Notes: generated from the sequence alone by a model not told the origin. Numbered from the stretch's first letter, positions 8,011 through 16,364 are shown. The stretch: 42,333 nucleotides of DNA from Nocardia sp. (GCF_025465275.1 NZ_JAODNK010000014.1:1-42333), one strand, 5' to 3'. Program-made: numbers and translations.

Positions 8011-9284
8011 CGCACTTTGACCGGCAGTACCGCGAACGCGCCGACCCCGGCGATCAAAGCGACAACCAGATACAAGGTGGTGTACCCGCAAGCCGTGACG
8101 ATCCCGGCGGCCGCGAGGGGGCCGATGGTATTGGGCAGGGTCGCGGCGATATTGATGATGCCCAGGTCTTTGGCGGCAGTGCCGGCATCGGGCAGCACCT
8201 GGGTGACCAGCGCCTGATCGACGGCCATGAAGATGCCGAATCCGATGGTGAGCACGACGATCGAGCAGATGAGTCCGCCCACGGTGGCGGAGATGACCGG
8301 TATCAGCGCCGAGACCGCGATGACCAGGCCGCCGGCGAAAACCATCGGTTTGCGTCTGCCGATGCGGTCCGACAACGGTCCCGAAATGCCGATGGCGAGC
8401 AGGAATCCGGGCAGGCTCGCGATACTGATCACCGGGATCAGCCGGGTGGCCTCGTCCAAGGTGAGCCCGATGTAGTCCTCGATGATGTACAGCTGATAGT
8501 TGATCACCATGAAGTAGCCGCCGAAGAGCAGGATGCGGCCGAGGAAAACCCAGAAGAAGTCGGGATAGCGAATCGGGTTGACCCAGAACGCCTTCGCGAA
8601 CACCGCCGGCGAGAAGCCCGGGCGCGGCGCCCCGCGGTTGTCGCGATCGGGATTCACGACCAGGAATACCGTGGCTGCCAGCAGTATCACGGCGGCGAAG
8701 AGCAGGTAGCCCAGCGAGATTCGGTGGGTGAAGACCGAACCGAGTGCTGGGCCGAGGATGCCCGCGGCGATGGTGCCCACCCCGGCGAGAGCCGAGTACC
8801 GGCCGCGCCGGTCGGCGGGCACCCGGTCGGGCTGAATCGCGGTGAGCGGCCCGTTGAAGGTGCTGAAGCCGATGTGCGCTACGACCGCCGCGGCCAGCAG
8901 CCACGCGATCGATCGCGACGACCCGGCCGCGACCAATGCCAGGCAGCCGACGAGGGCCCCGAGCAACATCCACGGTGTGCGGGCGCCGAACCGGGTGCGA
9001 GTGCGATCGGACAGCACACCGATCAGGGGCTGCGTAATCATGGATGCCGCCGCCACCGCGGCGTGTACGAGCGCCAGCTTCTCGACCTTGTGCACGCTGT
9101 CGAAGGACTGCACCTGTAGCGCCGCGAAGTATCCGATGGCGACGAAGGCAAGTTGGGGGCAGGCACTGGCGAACGGCACCGTCGCGAACAGGCGGCGCAA
9201 CCGAGGAGCAGGGGCCGAGTCGTCGGCGGGCGGCGAATCGGGCAGCGCTGCGGGCGTCGACGGCGCGGTCGCAAACGGATTCAT
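8007..9284 (-). CDS. MFS permease, likely glycoside or sulfated-glycoside importer
   Basis: The 425-residue protein has a Pro/Ala-rich cytoplasmic N-terminus and about 12 hydrophobic segments. The loop between helices 2 and 3 reads GVLSDRTRTRFGARTPWMLLG, the MFS signature in the form seen in GPH/SLC45-like sugar permeases. A second copy (GPLSDRIGRRKP) opens the second half. AAGGAA precedes the ATG. It is first in the operon with FGE and GH3 and is divergent from the PadR regulator, with a palindromic operator between them. An import role for a beta-glycoside, perhaps sulfated, is inferred from these neighbours; efflux cannot be excluded from sequence alone. Confidence 0.85.
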   Translation of the reverse strand: MNPFATAPSTPAALPDSPPADDSAPAPRLRRLFATVPFASACPQLAFVAIGYFAALQVQSFDSVHKVEKLALVHAAVAAASMITQPLIGVLSDRTRTRFGARTPWMLLGALVGCLALVAAGSSRSIAWLLAAAVVAHIGFSTFNGPLTAIQPDRVPADRRGRYSALAGVGTIAAGILGPALGSVFTHRISLGYLLFAAVILLAATVFLVVNPDRDNRGAPRPGFSPAVFAKAFWVNPIRYPDFFWVFLGRILLFGGYFMVINYQLYIIEDYIGLTLDEATRLIPVISIASLPGFLLAIGISGPLSDRIGRRKPMVFAGGLVIAVSALIPVISATVGGLICSIVVLTIGFGIFMAVDQALVTQVLPDAGTAAKDLGIINIAATLPNTIGPLAAAGIVTACGYTTLYLVVALIAGVGAFAVLPVKVR

Positions 9285-9340
9285 GCGGGATTCCTTCGGA
9301 TGTGTGACGTCGCGCCGCTGATTCGGGGCGGTAGGGTCGA

Positions 9341-9369
9341 TTGACGCGTTATGCCACTAGTGACATAGT
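9341..9369 (+). promoter_or_regulatory. padR promoter with embedded PadR-type operator
   Basis: TTGACG (9341-9346) and CATAGT (9364-9369) are spaced by exactly 17 bp, a good sigma-70-type promoter reading toward the PadR gene. The near-perfect palindrome TATGCCACTAGTGACATA (9350-9367) fills the spacer and enters the -10. Its form ATGC-N8-ACAT matches the PadR-family pattern ATGT-N8-ACAT. A bound repressor would block this promoter and probably the divergent MFS promoter. The same half-site recurs at 13177-13208 upstream of the sulfatase. Confidence 0.68.
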
Positions 9370-9422
9370 CACAGTACTCAACAAGTGGAATACCGGCTAC
9401 CCCTCAGGAAAAGGTGATCGTC

Positions 9423-10019
9423 GTGAAGCTGGAACTGCTGCTGCTGGGTGTCCTCGGGGTGCAACCCGCCACCGGATACGAGCTGAAGAAGTTCTTCGAC
9501 AACCACGGACGCTTCATGCGCTCGAACACGCAGATGAGCCAGGTGTATCGGGCTCTGGGCGCCATGACAGAGCAAGGCTGGGTCGGCTACGAGGTCTCGC
9601 CGCGCCCCGGCCCCCAAGACGCGAAGACCTACCGGGTGACCCCGGAAGGAATGACCGTATTCCTGGACTGGCTCACCGGCCCGTACAACCCGCCCAGCAA
9701 ATACACCGACCCCGACCTCCTGGTACGACTTACCTTCGCGGGCTTCATGACCGAGGAACAACTGCTGCGGCTCATCGACATCGAATTGACCGCGCGCCGC
9801 GATCAAGTCGCCCGCTTTCGCGACCGCGACCGCACGTTCACCCCGAGTGCGGGCTTTCCCTTCGACCTCGGCCTGGCCGTCCCGATCGCCGAGCGACTGC
9901 ATCAGTGGGGCAGCGAGGACATCGACCGGCACATCGACCGGCTCGAACGACTGCGCGACGACCTGCGCGGCGGGCGCGTGCGTTCCGGCACGGAATCTGC
10001 TGCCGCGCATAACAATTAA
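9423..10019 (+). CDS. PadR family transcriptional regulator
   Basis: The protein has 198 residues. The N-terminal winged helix (about 1-80) is typical: KLELLLLGVLGVQPATGYEL, then MSQVYRALGAMTEQGWV and KTYRVTPEG. The C-terminal part is the helical dimerisation domain of longer PadR proteins (TAGFMTEEQLLRLID region, then a helix near ERLERLRDDL). The GTG at 9423 gives the family start MKLELLLLG and lies 8 bases after AGGAAAAGG; the GTG at 9414 falls inside that site. It is upstream of and co-directional with GH1 (31 bp gap) and divergent from the MFS-FGE-GH3 operon. It is the natural candidate for control of the whole locus through the palindrome at 9350-9367. Confidence 0.92.
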   Translation: MKLELLLLGVLGVQPATGYELKKFFDNHGRFMRSNTQMSQVYRALGAMTEQGWVGYEVSPRPGPQDAKTYRVTPEGMTVFLDWLTGPYNPPSKYTDPDLLVRLTFAGFMTEEQLLRLIDIELTARRDQVARFRDRDRTFTPSAGFPFDLGLAVPIAERLHQWGSEDIDRHIDRLERLRDDLRGGRVRSGTESAAAHNN

Positions 10020-10050
10020 TGACCAACCCAGCGCTACGGGAGTTGCGACC

Positions 10051-11265
10051 ATGAGCCTCGAACTAGCAGCCGAATTTCTCTGGGGCGCTTCCACCTCGCC
10101 GCACCAAACCGAGGGAAACAACCTCAACAGCGACTGGTGGGCCCTGGAGAACAGTGGCAATCCGCTGATCGGCGAACGCAGCGGCGACGCCGTCGACAGC
10201 TACCACCGCTACCGGGAAGACATGTCCCTGCTGGCGGGCGCGGGGCTCAATGCCTACCGATTCGGCGTCGAGTGGGCGCGGATCGAACCCGACCGCGGGC
10301 ACGTATCCCGTGCTGCGCTCGCGCATTACCGCCGGATGATCGACGCCGCACTCGAACTGGGCCTCACCCCCGTGATCACGCTGCACCACTTCACCAATCC
10401 GCACTGGTTCTCCGAACTCGGCGGATGGGCCCACCCCGAGGCGATCGACCTGTTCGCCGATTACGTCGCCACCGTCGCGCCGATCCTGACCGATGTGGCC
10501 TGGGTGTGCACGATCAACGAGCCCAGCATGGTGGCGGTCATGGCGAGCGTCCAGCAGCGGTTGAAGGATCCGGAAGCCCTGCAGGGCATGACTTCCCGGA
10601 TAATGCCTGACCCGGATGAACGTACCGGGCAGGTGCTGGTCCGCGCGCACCACGCCGCGACCGCCGTCCTGCGCGCGCACACCGATGCCGCTGTGGGATG
10701 GACCGTCGCACAACCCTCGTTCGTCGCCGCCGAGGGCTGTGAACGGCAGTTGGCCGAGGCCAACCGGATATGGGAGGACCCCTTCCTGGAGGCAGCCCGC
10801 GACGACGACTTCATCGGCACACAGGCGTACTCGGTGCGCACGGTGGGGCCGAACGGTCCACTGCCACAGCCGGATTCACCCGGCAACACGCTCACCGGGT
10901 GGGCCTACCGCCCCGACGCGCTTGGTATCGCCGTGCGCCGGGCGTGGGAGATCACCGGTGGCACGCCGGTGCTGGTCACCGAGAACGGCATCGCCACCGG
11001 CGATGACGCGCGGCGCATCGACTACACGACCGAGGCGCTGACACATCTGGGGCGGGCCATCTCCGACGGTGTCGATGTGCGCGGCTACCTGCACTGGTCG
11101 GCCCTCGACAACTATGAATGGGGCAGATGGCGGCCGACTTTCGGGCTGATCGCGGTCGACCGGCACACCTTCGCCCGGACCCCCAAACCCAGTCTGGCCT
11201 GGCTCGGAAACCTTGCGCGCCGCAATGTTCTACCCAGGCAAGCGGTCTCATCCGAACAACCCTGA
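10051..11265 (+). CDS. Glycoside hydrolase family 1 beta-glucosidase
   Basis: The protein has 404 residues, somewhat shorter than the usual 440-480. The N-terminus FLWGASTSPHQTEGN is the GH1 signature with the glycone-binding Gln and His region. The acid/base is Glu157 in TINEPS and the nucleophile Glu311 in VTENGIA. The C-terminal aglycone-site tryptophans are in SALDNYEWGRW. There is no signal peptide, so the enzyme is cytoplasmic. The ATG at 10051 has ACGGGAG upstream; a longer open frame overlaps padR and lacks family resemblance. Co-transcription with padR is likely. Together with the GH3 enzyme it gives the locus two different beta-glycosidases. A 6-phospho-beta-glucosidase role is less likely because no PTS genes are nearby. 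Confidence 0.93.
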   Translation: MSLELAAEFLWGASTSPHQTEGNNLNSDWWALENSGNPLIGERSGDAVDSYHRYREDMSLLAGAGLNAYRFGVEWARIEPDRGHVSRAALAHYRRMIDAALELGLTPVITLHHFTNPHWFSELGGWAHPEAIDLFADYVATVAPILTDVAWVCTINEPSMVAVMASVQQRLKDPEALQGMTSRIMPDPDERTGQVLVRAHHAATAVLRAHTDAAVGWTVAQPSFVAAEGCERQLAEANRIWEDPFLEAARDDDFIGTQAYSVRTVGPNGPLPQPDSPGNTLTGWAYRPDALGIAVRRAWEITGGTPVLVTENGIATGDDARRIDYTTEALTHLGRAISDGVDVRGYLHWSALDNYEWGRWRPTFGLIAVDRHTFARTPKPSLAWLGNLARRNVLPRQAVSSEQP

Positions 11266-11290
11266 GCAACCTGCTCGAGTTCTAGCGAGA

Positions 11291-11329
11291 CTCGCTCGGC
11301 GGCAGCCGTTTCCGGCGTCGCCGAACGAG
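11291..11329. terminator. Bidirectional terminator between GH1 and sulfatase genes
   Basis: CTCGCTCGGCG (11291-11301) pairs with CGCCGAACGAG (11319-11329) with one mismatch and a 17-nt loop. It sits in the 75-bp gap between two convergent genes, where a shared terminator is expected. Confidence 0.55.
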
Positions 11330-11340
11330 CGTCGCGATAG

Positions 11341-13104
11341 TCAGACGGCGGCGAGTTCCTCGGCGATCCGCTGCAGGACCGGGGTGGGCAGTAGTCCGGC
11401 GGCCACGGCGGCGAAGTCGATCAGCGGCATCGGGCCGAGCATCTGAAGCATCTCGGTATCGGTGATCGCCGGTAGGTGCCGGCGCAGGATCGCGGATGCG
11501 GCCGGGTCGGACAGGAGCAGGTGGATCGGTGTTCGCAGCGAGAGCCGGCCGGCCGGGAAGGAATCCGGGTCGGGCAGCGGCGTTGCGGTGCGCTCGGCCT
11601 GTTCACGCTGGGCCCGCACCAGCAGATGACGGGACTCGACCGGTCCGTCGGCCGGCAGCCCCAGGCGTTCGTACTGGCTCGGCGGGGCCTCGGTGTCGCG
11701 CAGGAGTCCGACCAGCAGTGTGGCCATGCGCAATTCGGCCTCGTCATCGACGATCGGAGTCTGCTGCTGCGGATCGACGGCCAGATCGAACAGCAGCGTG
11801 CCGTGTGGATACGGATTGATCAGAGTGCGCCCGTTCACGCGGAGCGTGCGTACGCCCTTGGTGAACCCGAAGGGCTCGGCCAGTTCCACATCCGTGAGTT
11901 CCTCGGGGCGGAAGCGGCCGCGCATGTGGGTGGGCATCAGGGTGTGCTCGTGTAGTGGTGTGTTGTCGGCGGAGACCGGCGCCCGCATGTAGACGTACCG
12001 GCCATCGGTGACGTTCACGTGGCCGCCGTGAATGCCGAACAGTCCCGCCTCGCGGATCGCGGTGTCCTGAGCGATCGGCAGCGGCGAGCCCTGCATGTCG
12101 GCGGGCCGGTCGACGCCGAAGTATTCGAGCACGGTCGGAGCCAGATCGATGGTCTGCACCAGCGCCTGCCGGCGTTCCCCGGCAACCTGCGCTCGGGGAT
12201 CCCAGACGAACAGCGGGAGGTGGACGAGTTCGTTGTACCAGGGCTGCACCGACTTTCCCCACCAGCCCTTCTCTCCGAGCAGCAGGCCATGGTCGGTGTT
12301 GACGATCAACATCGTGTCGTCCCAGAGTCTGAGCTCGTCCATCGTGTCGAGCACGCGGCCCAGCGAGCGGTCGCACATGGACAGCAGTGCGGCGTATTCG
12401 TACCGGGCGTGCTGGACCTGCTCATCGGTCTCGACCACCCGCTTGTAGTCGGGCCAGTCGAAGTGCGGACCGGCATAGTTGTGCGGGTAGAGGTCCTTGT
12501 AGCGCTGGTGACTGAAGAACGGCTCATGCGGGTCGAAGGTCTCGATCTGCGCGAACCAGCGGTCGCAGTGCGCGTTGGTGCGGACGAATTCCAGCCCGGC
12601 GTCGAAGGTCAGCGTCTGCGGATGGCGGTCCTCGGTCCGCATATGTTGCCGATTGACCCAATCCTGGCGGTAGCCCGACATCCGCATGCGCTTCAAGTCC
12701 TCCGGGATCTCCGGATCCTCGACCTGCCCCTTCCACGGGTCGCCCTCCTGCCCGCGGAAGAACTCCCACGTGCTGTAGCGGCCGTGATACGTTGCGCCGC
12801 CGTCCTCCCAGTAATGCGGGTGGTCGCTGGCCAGGTGGGTGTGCACACCGTGCTGACCGAGCAGTTCGGGCATCGAGTCGTCGAACGGCTCCAGCGGACC
12901 CCAACTGCGGTGCAGGAAATTGTAACGGCCACTGTGGATTTCGCGCCGCGCCGGCATGCACGGCATCGAACCTGCATACGCGTTGTCGAACGTCGCCGTT
13001 CGCTGCGCCAGACGGGAGAAGTTCGGGGCGTGTGCCCAATCACCCCCGTAGGGCGGCAGCATCCGCCGGTTCAGGCTGTCGAACATCACCATGATCGCCT
13101 TCAT
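11341..13104 (-). CDS. Type I sulfatase (Cys-type, FGE-dependent)
   Basis: The protein has 587 residues. The sulfatase signature is CMPAR (Cys49-Arg53, context SMPCMPARREIHSGR), the form whose Cys is converted to formylglycine by aerobic FGE. Metal ligands appear as Asp9 in MFDSLNR and the Asp-His pair in NTDHGLLLGEKGWWGK. The core ends near residue 460; about 120 helical residues follow that I cannot assign. There is no signal peptide, which implies a cytoplasmic enzyme acting on an imported sulfate ester. The ATG at 13104 has GAGAGGAGA upstream. It is convergent with GH1 and has its own promoter region, with an operator-like palindrome at 13177-13208. The encoded FGE lies about 3.3 kb away, so substrate desulfation and glycoside cleavage are probably coupled. 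Confidence 0.93.
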   Translation of the reverse strand: MKAIMVMFDSLNRRMLPPYGGDWAHAPNFSRLAQRTATFDNAYAGSMPCMPARREIHSGRYNFLHRSWGPLEPFDDSMPELLGQHGVHTHLASDHPHYWEDGGATYHGRYSTWEFFRGQEGDPWKGQVEDPEIPEDLKRMRMSGYRQDWVNRQHMRTEDRHPQTLTFDAGLEFVRTNAHCDRWFAQIETFDPHEPFFSHQRYKDLYPHNYAGPHFDWPDYKRVVETDEQVQHARYEYAALLSMCDRSLGRVLDTMDELRLWDDTMLIVNTDHGLLLGEKGWWGKSVQPWYNELVHLPLFVWDPRAQVAGERRQALVQTIDLAPTVLEYFGVDRPADMQGSPLPIAQDTAIREAGLFGIHGGHVNVTDGRYVYMRAPVSADNTPLHEHTLMPTHMRGRFRPEELTDVELAEPFGFTKGVRTLRVNGRTLINPYPHGTLLFDLAVDPQQQTPIVDDEAELRMATLLVGLLRDTEAPPSQYERLGLPADGPVESRHLLVRAQREQAERTATPLPDPDSFPAGRLSLRTPIHLLLSDPAASAILRRHLPAITDTEMLQMLGPMPLIDFAAVAAGLLPTPVLQRIAEELAAV

Positions 13105-13158
13105 GGGCGGTCTCCTCTCACGTGGCGCGACCGGACGAAACAACTGCCGGTCACGGTG

Positions 13159-13176
13159 GCTGTCGATTCCGACAGC
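13159..13176 (-). promoter_or_regulatory. Hairpin in the sulfatase leader
   Basis: GCTGTCG-ATTC-CGACAGC is a perfect 7-bp stem with a 4-nt loop, about 55 bases upstream of the sulfatase start and downstream of the operator-like palindrome. It may affect mRNA stability or be a second protein site. Function not known. Confidence 0.35.
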
Positions 13177-13208
13177 TATACCACTCGTACTATATAACTA
13201 GTGGCATA
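13177..13208 (-). promoter_or_regulatory. Operator-like palindrome upstream of the sulfatase gene
   Basis: The 32-bp site is an imperfect palindrome (12 of 16 positions pair). Its arms read TATACCACTCGT and, from the other strand, TATGCCACTAGT. The second arm shares ATGCCACTAGT exactly with the palindrome inside the padR promoter at 9350-9367. The centre is AT-rich (TACTATATAA) and probably contains the sulfatase promoter. This ties the sulfatase to the PadR regulon although it is not in either operon. Confidence 0.62.
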
Positions 13209-13264
13209 GGGCGGGGCATGGGCCAGCAGTCCAGTCGACCAAAGCGGTGACCTCCTGTGTCGGC

Positions 13265-13338
13265 GTACCCCTGATCGTCGGCAACCAGTAGTTTCTGCTG
13301 TTAGCAGGCGCGGGCGTAATAGTCGTGTCCACCTGTCG
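13265..13338. repeat. Degenerate repeat, copy 2 (partner at 1816-1889)
   Basis: Direct-orientation relative of 1816-1889, about two thirds identical by eye. Its minus-strand reading GHDYYARAC is broken by a stop before QQKLLVADD. It fills the gap between the sulfatase promoter and the DHA2 gene end. Confidence 0.4.
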
Positions 13339-13343
13339 ACCGC

Positions 13344-14801
13344 CTAACGTCGCGATGTATCGGCACGCCGGGGCAGCAGCAACGCCGGTAGGACCGCGAC
13401 AGCCCCGATAGCGAGTGCCCACCAATATGTTTGGGTGAACGCGTAGGTCAATTCCCGGGTGACTTCATCGGTTCGGAGCGTTCGGGTGAAAGCGTCGACC
13501 CCGGGGGCCCGATGTTCGATATTGCGTTGAATCAGCACCAGCAGCGCCGCGACACCGAACGAGCTGCCTGCGCGAATTCCGACGTTGGTAGCGGTTGTCG
13601 CCGAAGGGATTTGAGAGTGCCGCAAGGTCTGATAGCTGACGCCCATCGCGGCGGGCATGATCATGCCGTGCCCGAGGCCGATCACGAACACTGCTGCCAC
13701 GACCAGGATGTCGCTGGTATCCGGCCCGATCTGGGTGAGACCGAGGATTCCGGATAGGACCACGGGCAGTCCGGCGAGGATCAGCGGTCGCGGGGAGTGT
13801 CTGTCGCTGAGCTTGCCGGTGATCAGCGTGGTCACGATCGCACCCAGTCCGAGGGGTGCGACCATCGCTCCGGAGCGCAGTGGGCTGTCGTTGTGGACGG
13901 TCTGAAAATACAGCGGCAGTAGCACGGTCAGACCGGACAGGGTGCCGATGTAGACGAACATCATCACGTTGACCGCGGCGAAGTTCCGATCCCGCAGCAA
14001 CCGGACGTCGACCAGCGCTGCCTCACCCCTGCGGTGCGCGTGCCGGACGTAGCAGCCGATCAGCACGACTCCGGTCAGCACGCCGGCGATGACACGGATA
14101 TCGGTCGGACTCGTCCCGCTGCCCGCCTGCGAGGCGCCGTACACCAGGGCGCCCAAACCTGGTGACAGCAGCGCCAATCCGAGGATGTCCAGTCGGGTGT
14201 CGTGGTCGCGGGCCGGATCGGCCGGCAGTAGCGCAATCGCTGCGATGACCGCGATCGCACACAGCGGAACGTTGATGAAGAACATCCACCGCCACGACAG
14301 GTGACCGAGGATCAGACCACCGACCGTCGGGCCGAGCATCGGCGCGAGCATCGCGGGCACCGCGACCGCGCTCATGACGCGCCCCATCCGGGCGGGTCCG
14401 GCGGCGCGGGCCAGCATCGTCTGCCCGATCGGCATGACCATGCCGGCACCGAAGCCCTGCAGCAGCCGGAACATGATGAGCGCGGTGATGTTCCAGGCCA
14501 TTCCGCACAGCACCGATCCGGTGATGAACACCAGCAGCGAGCCGATCCACATCGCCTTCGGGCCGAATCGCACGATCGCCCACCCCGACAGCGGGATGCT
14601 GGCCGACAGCGCGAGGGTGTATCCGGTCAGCACCCATTGGATCGCCGTGAGCGAGGTATGGAACTGGGCGCCGAGGGTGTTCACGGCCACGCTGGTGATC
14701 GTGGTGTCCAGAATCGTCATGATCGCGCCGAGGACCACCACGATCACGAGCTTGCGCAGGGCCGGGTCGAACTCGGTCGATACCGGCGGAGCCTGTGTCA
14801 T
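13344..14801 (-). CDS. MFS drug efflux transporter, DHA2 (EmrB/QacA) family
   Basis: The 485-residue protein has about 14 hydrophobic segments. Family marks are LDTTITSVAVNTLG in helix 1, QWVLTGYTLALSASIPLSGW in helix 2, and motif C (APMLGPTVGGLIL) in helix 5, which marks proton-coupled antiporters. WRWMFFINVP follows, as usual in DHA2. It should export lipophilic or cationic compounds across the membrane. It lies 26 bp after the hemerythrin gene and is the last gene of an SDR-hemerythrin-MFS unit facing a divergent TetR gene. Induction by a toxic compound through that TetR is a reasonable inference. Confidence 0.9.
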   Translation of the reverse strand: MTQAPPVSTEFDPALRKLVIVVVLGAIMTILDTTITSVAVNTLGAQFHTSLTAIQWVLTGYTLALSASIPLSGWAIVRFGPKAMWIGSLLVFITGSVLCGMAWNITALIMFRLLQGFGAGMVMPIGQTMLARAAGPARMGRVMSAVAVPAMLAPMLGPTVGGLILGHLSWRWMFFINVPLCAIAVIAAIALLPADPARDHDTRLDILGLALLSPGLGALVYGASQAGSGTSPTDIRVIAGVLTGVVLIGCYVRHAHRRGEAALVDVRLLRDRNFAAVNVMMFVYIGTLSGLTVLLPLYFQTVHNDSPLRSGAMVAPLGLGAIVTTLITGKLSDRHSPRPLILAGLPVVLSGILGLTQIGPDTSDILVVAAVFVIGLGHGMIMPAAMGVSYQTLRHSQIPSATTATNVGIRAGSSFGVAALLVLIQRNIEHRAPGVDAFTRTLRTDEVTRELTYAFTQTYWWALAIGAVAVLPALLLPRRADTSRR

Positions 14802-14827
14802 TTGCCTTGTCCCTCACCATCACCCGG

Positions 14828-15460
14828 CTACAGCCAGCCGCGGCGCGGGCGGGCGTAGCGGGGTTTCAGCACGTAGTTGTAAAGGGCGCGAATCGGGGTC
14901 GGCAGGAAGTTGAGCATCTTGGCCTGGGCCTCGGCGGGCGCGTCGTCGAGTGCCCACGGCAGGTACTCGGTCACGGCGCGAAGTCCGTTGCGCTTGCGCA
15001 TTTCCGCACCGAAGGCCGCCCATCCGCGTCCGCCTACGGTGCGGTCGATGAGCGGCAATGCCACCTGTTCCTCGTGGGTGAAGTGCAGATCGAGCGCCGC
15101 GGCCAGTGCGTCCACGTCGAACCGCAACCCCCGGCCGCTGCCTGCGGCGGTCATTCCGAATTCCACCTTGCCCAGCAATTCCTCGAGGCCCTCGTGTTCG
15201 GACTCCATATCGTCGAGAATCGCCAGGTCTGCCGGATCGGTGACCGCGGCGCGCACCAGCGGCCACAACGCGACGTCCTCGGTGCTGTGATGGCGGTCGA
15301 GCTGGCGTCGGAACGTCTCCCATCCGATCTGCACGGACGGCTCGGTAAGACGATCTTCGGCTACGGCGGCCGTGAGGCGTATCAGGTCGCGCATGCAGGC
15401 GTCGTGGGCCAGATACATTCCGAAGAAGTCGATTGTCGTGGTCGGTCTGTGGTTGTTCAT
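14828..15460 (-). CDS. Hemerythrin HHE-domain protein
   Basis: The 210-residue protein has a four-helix bundle with di-iron ligands of the hemerythrin type: His19 (YLAHDACM), His57/His58 and Glu61 (DRHHSTED), His89 (SEHEGLEE), and His126, His129 and Glu130/131 (LHFTHEEQV). Such proteins bind oxygen or sense oxygen or nitric oxide. After the bundle there is a 70-residue basic tail (LRAVTEYLPW to PRYARPRRGWL) seen in actinobacterial members. It sits between an SDR and an efflux pump in one probable operon. Confidence 0.88.
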   Translation of the reverse strand: MNNHRPTTTIDFFGMYLAHDACMRDLIRLTAAVAEDRLTEPSVQIGWETFRRQLDRHHSTEDVALWPLVRAAVTDPADLAILDDMESEHEGLEELLGKVEFGMTAAGSGRGLRFDVDALAAALDLHFTHEEQVALPLIDRTVGGRGWAAFGAEMRKRNGLRAVTEYLPWALDDAPAEAQAKMLNFLPTPIRALYNYVLKPRYARPRRGWL

Positions 15461-15521
15461 GGTGATCTGAAACCGTTCTCGTGGAGCGTATTTGGGCTAT
15501 TACATGTTCAGGGACGAGTAC

Positions 15522-16304
15522 TCACGGCATGACCGAGCCGCCCGCGACGTCGAGGGTGACGCCGGTGATCCATGACGACGCGGCGGAGGCGAGGAACAGC
15601 GTCGCGGAGGCGACGTCGTCGGGTGTGCCCAGCCGTCCGAGCGGGAAGCCGCGCAGCAGGTGCTGCCGTTGTTCGTCGGACATGAAGCGCCGCATGCGCT
15701 CGTGCTCGATCGTGGCGGGCGACACGCAGTTGACCCGAACCCCTTGCGGCGCGAGCTCTTTGGCCAGATGGCGGCTCATCCCGACCACGCCCGACTTGGC
15801 TGCCGCGTAGGCGGCCGAGGCCGGGGTGGCCTGCCGGGCCGAGGATGACGCCATGGTGACGACGGTGCCGCGGGCAGCGGTCAGCTCCGGCAGGAATGTC
15901 GAGATGGTCAGGAAGGTCGCCGTGAGGTCGGAATCCACCACGTACCGCCAATGTTCGGCGGTCTCCTCGCTCGAGGGCACCGGTCGGCCGTAACCACCGG
16001 CGAAGGCGATCACGATGTCGACCCCACCGAATCGGTCCAGGACCAGAGCGCGTACCCGTTCCAGATCGGGTTCGGACGTGCAATCGGCCACGGCCGGCAG
16101 GGCCCGGCCACCCGCGTCGGTAATCGCGGTCGCGACGCCGTCCAACGCGGCGTGGTCGCGGCCCACCACGGCCACCGCGACACCGTTGCGGGCCAGCGCG
16201 GCAGCGGTCGCCGCGCCGATTCCGCGGGAACCGCCGGTCACCACGGCGGTCTTGCCCGCCAGATCTGGATGGTCGGCCATCACTACAAGTTCCGGTGTAG
16301 TCAC
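15522..16304 (-). CDS. SDR family NAD(P)-dependent oxidoreductase
   Basis: The 260-residue protein is a classical short-chain dehydrogenase. Cofactor motif TGGSRGIG (23-30), substrate-site Ser153-155 (MASSSA), and catalytic Tyr166 and Lys170 (YAAAK). It ends with the usual ASSWITGVTLDVAGGSVMP. The GTG at 16304 follows AAGGGA; a TTG at 16346 and an ATG at 16280 are alternatives. It is the first gene of a three-gene unit with hemerythrin and DHA2 MFS and is divergent from a TetR gene, with a palindrome between them. Substrate unknown. Confidence 0.9.
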   Translation of the reverse strand: MTTPELVVMADHPDLAGKTAVVTGGSRGIGAATAAALARNGVAVAVVGRDHAALDGVATAITDAGGRALPAVADCTSEPDLERVRALVLDRFGGVDIVIAFAGGYGRPVPSSEETAEHWRYVVDSDLTATFLTISTFLPELTAARGTVVTMASSSARQATPASAAYAAAKSGVVGMSRHLAKELAPQGVRVNCVSPATIEHERMRRFMSDEQRQHLLRGFPLGRLGTPDDVASATLFLASAASSWITGVTLDVAGGSVMP

Positions 16305-16351
16305 ACCACTGTCCCTTCGCCGTACGGGTATCCCGTGACGATTCAATTTAG

Positions 16352-16364
16352 TTAGACTGTCTGT
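16352..16364. promoter_or_regulatory. Candidate TetR operator between the divergent SDR and tetR genes
   Basis: TTAGACTGTCTGT contains the perfect palindrome AGAC-T-GTCT (16354-16362). It lies in the 60-bp gap between two divergent genes and immediately before the ATG at 16365. TetR-type regulators usually bind such a site to control both themselves and the divergent operon. Confidence 0.55.

Noticed and set aside
7012..8973. A 653-residue frame covering FGE and part of the MFS gene
   Set aside because: Only the last 332 residues match FGE. The rest is an Arg/His-rich shadow of the MFS gene.
12019..13197. A 392-residue plus-strand frame opposite the sulfatase
   Set aside because: The sulfatase frame has all catalytic motifs; this one has the typical composition of an antisense shadow.
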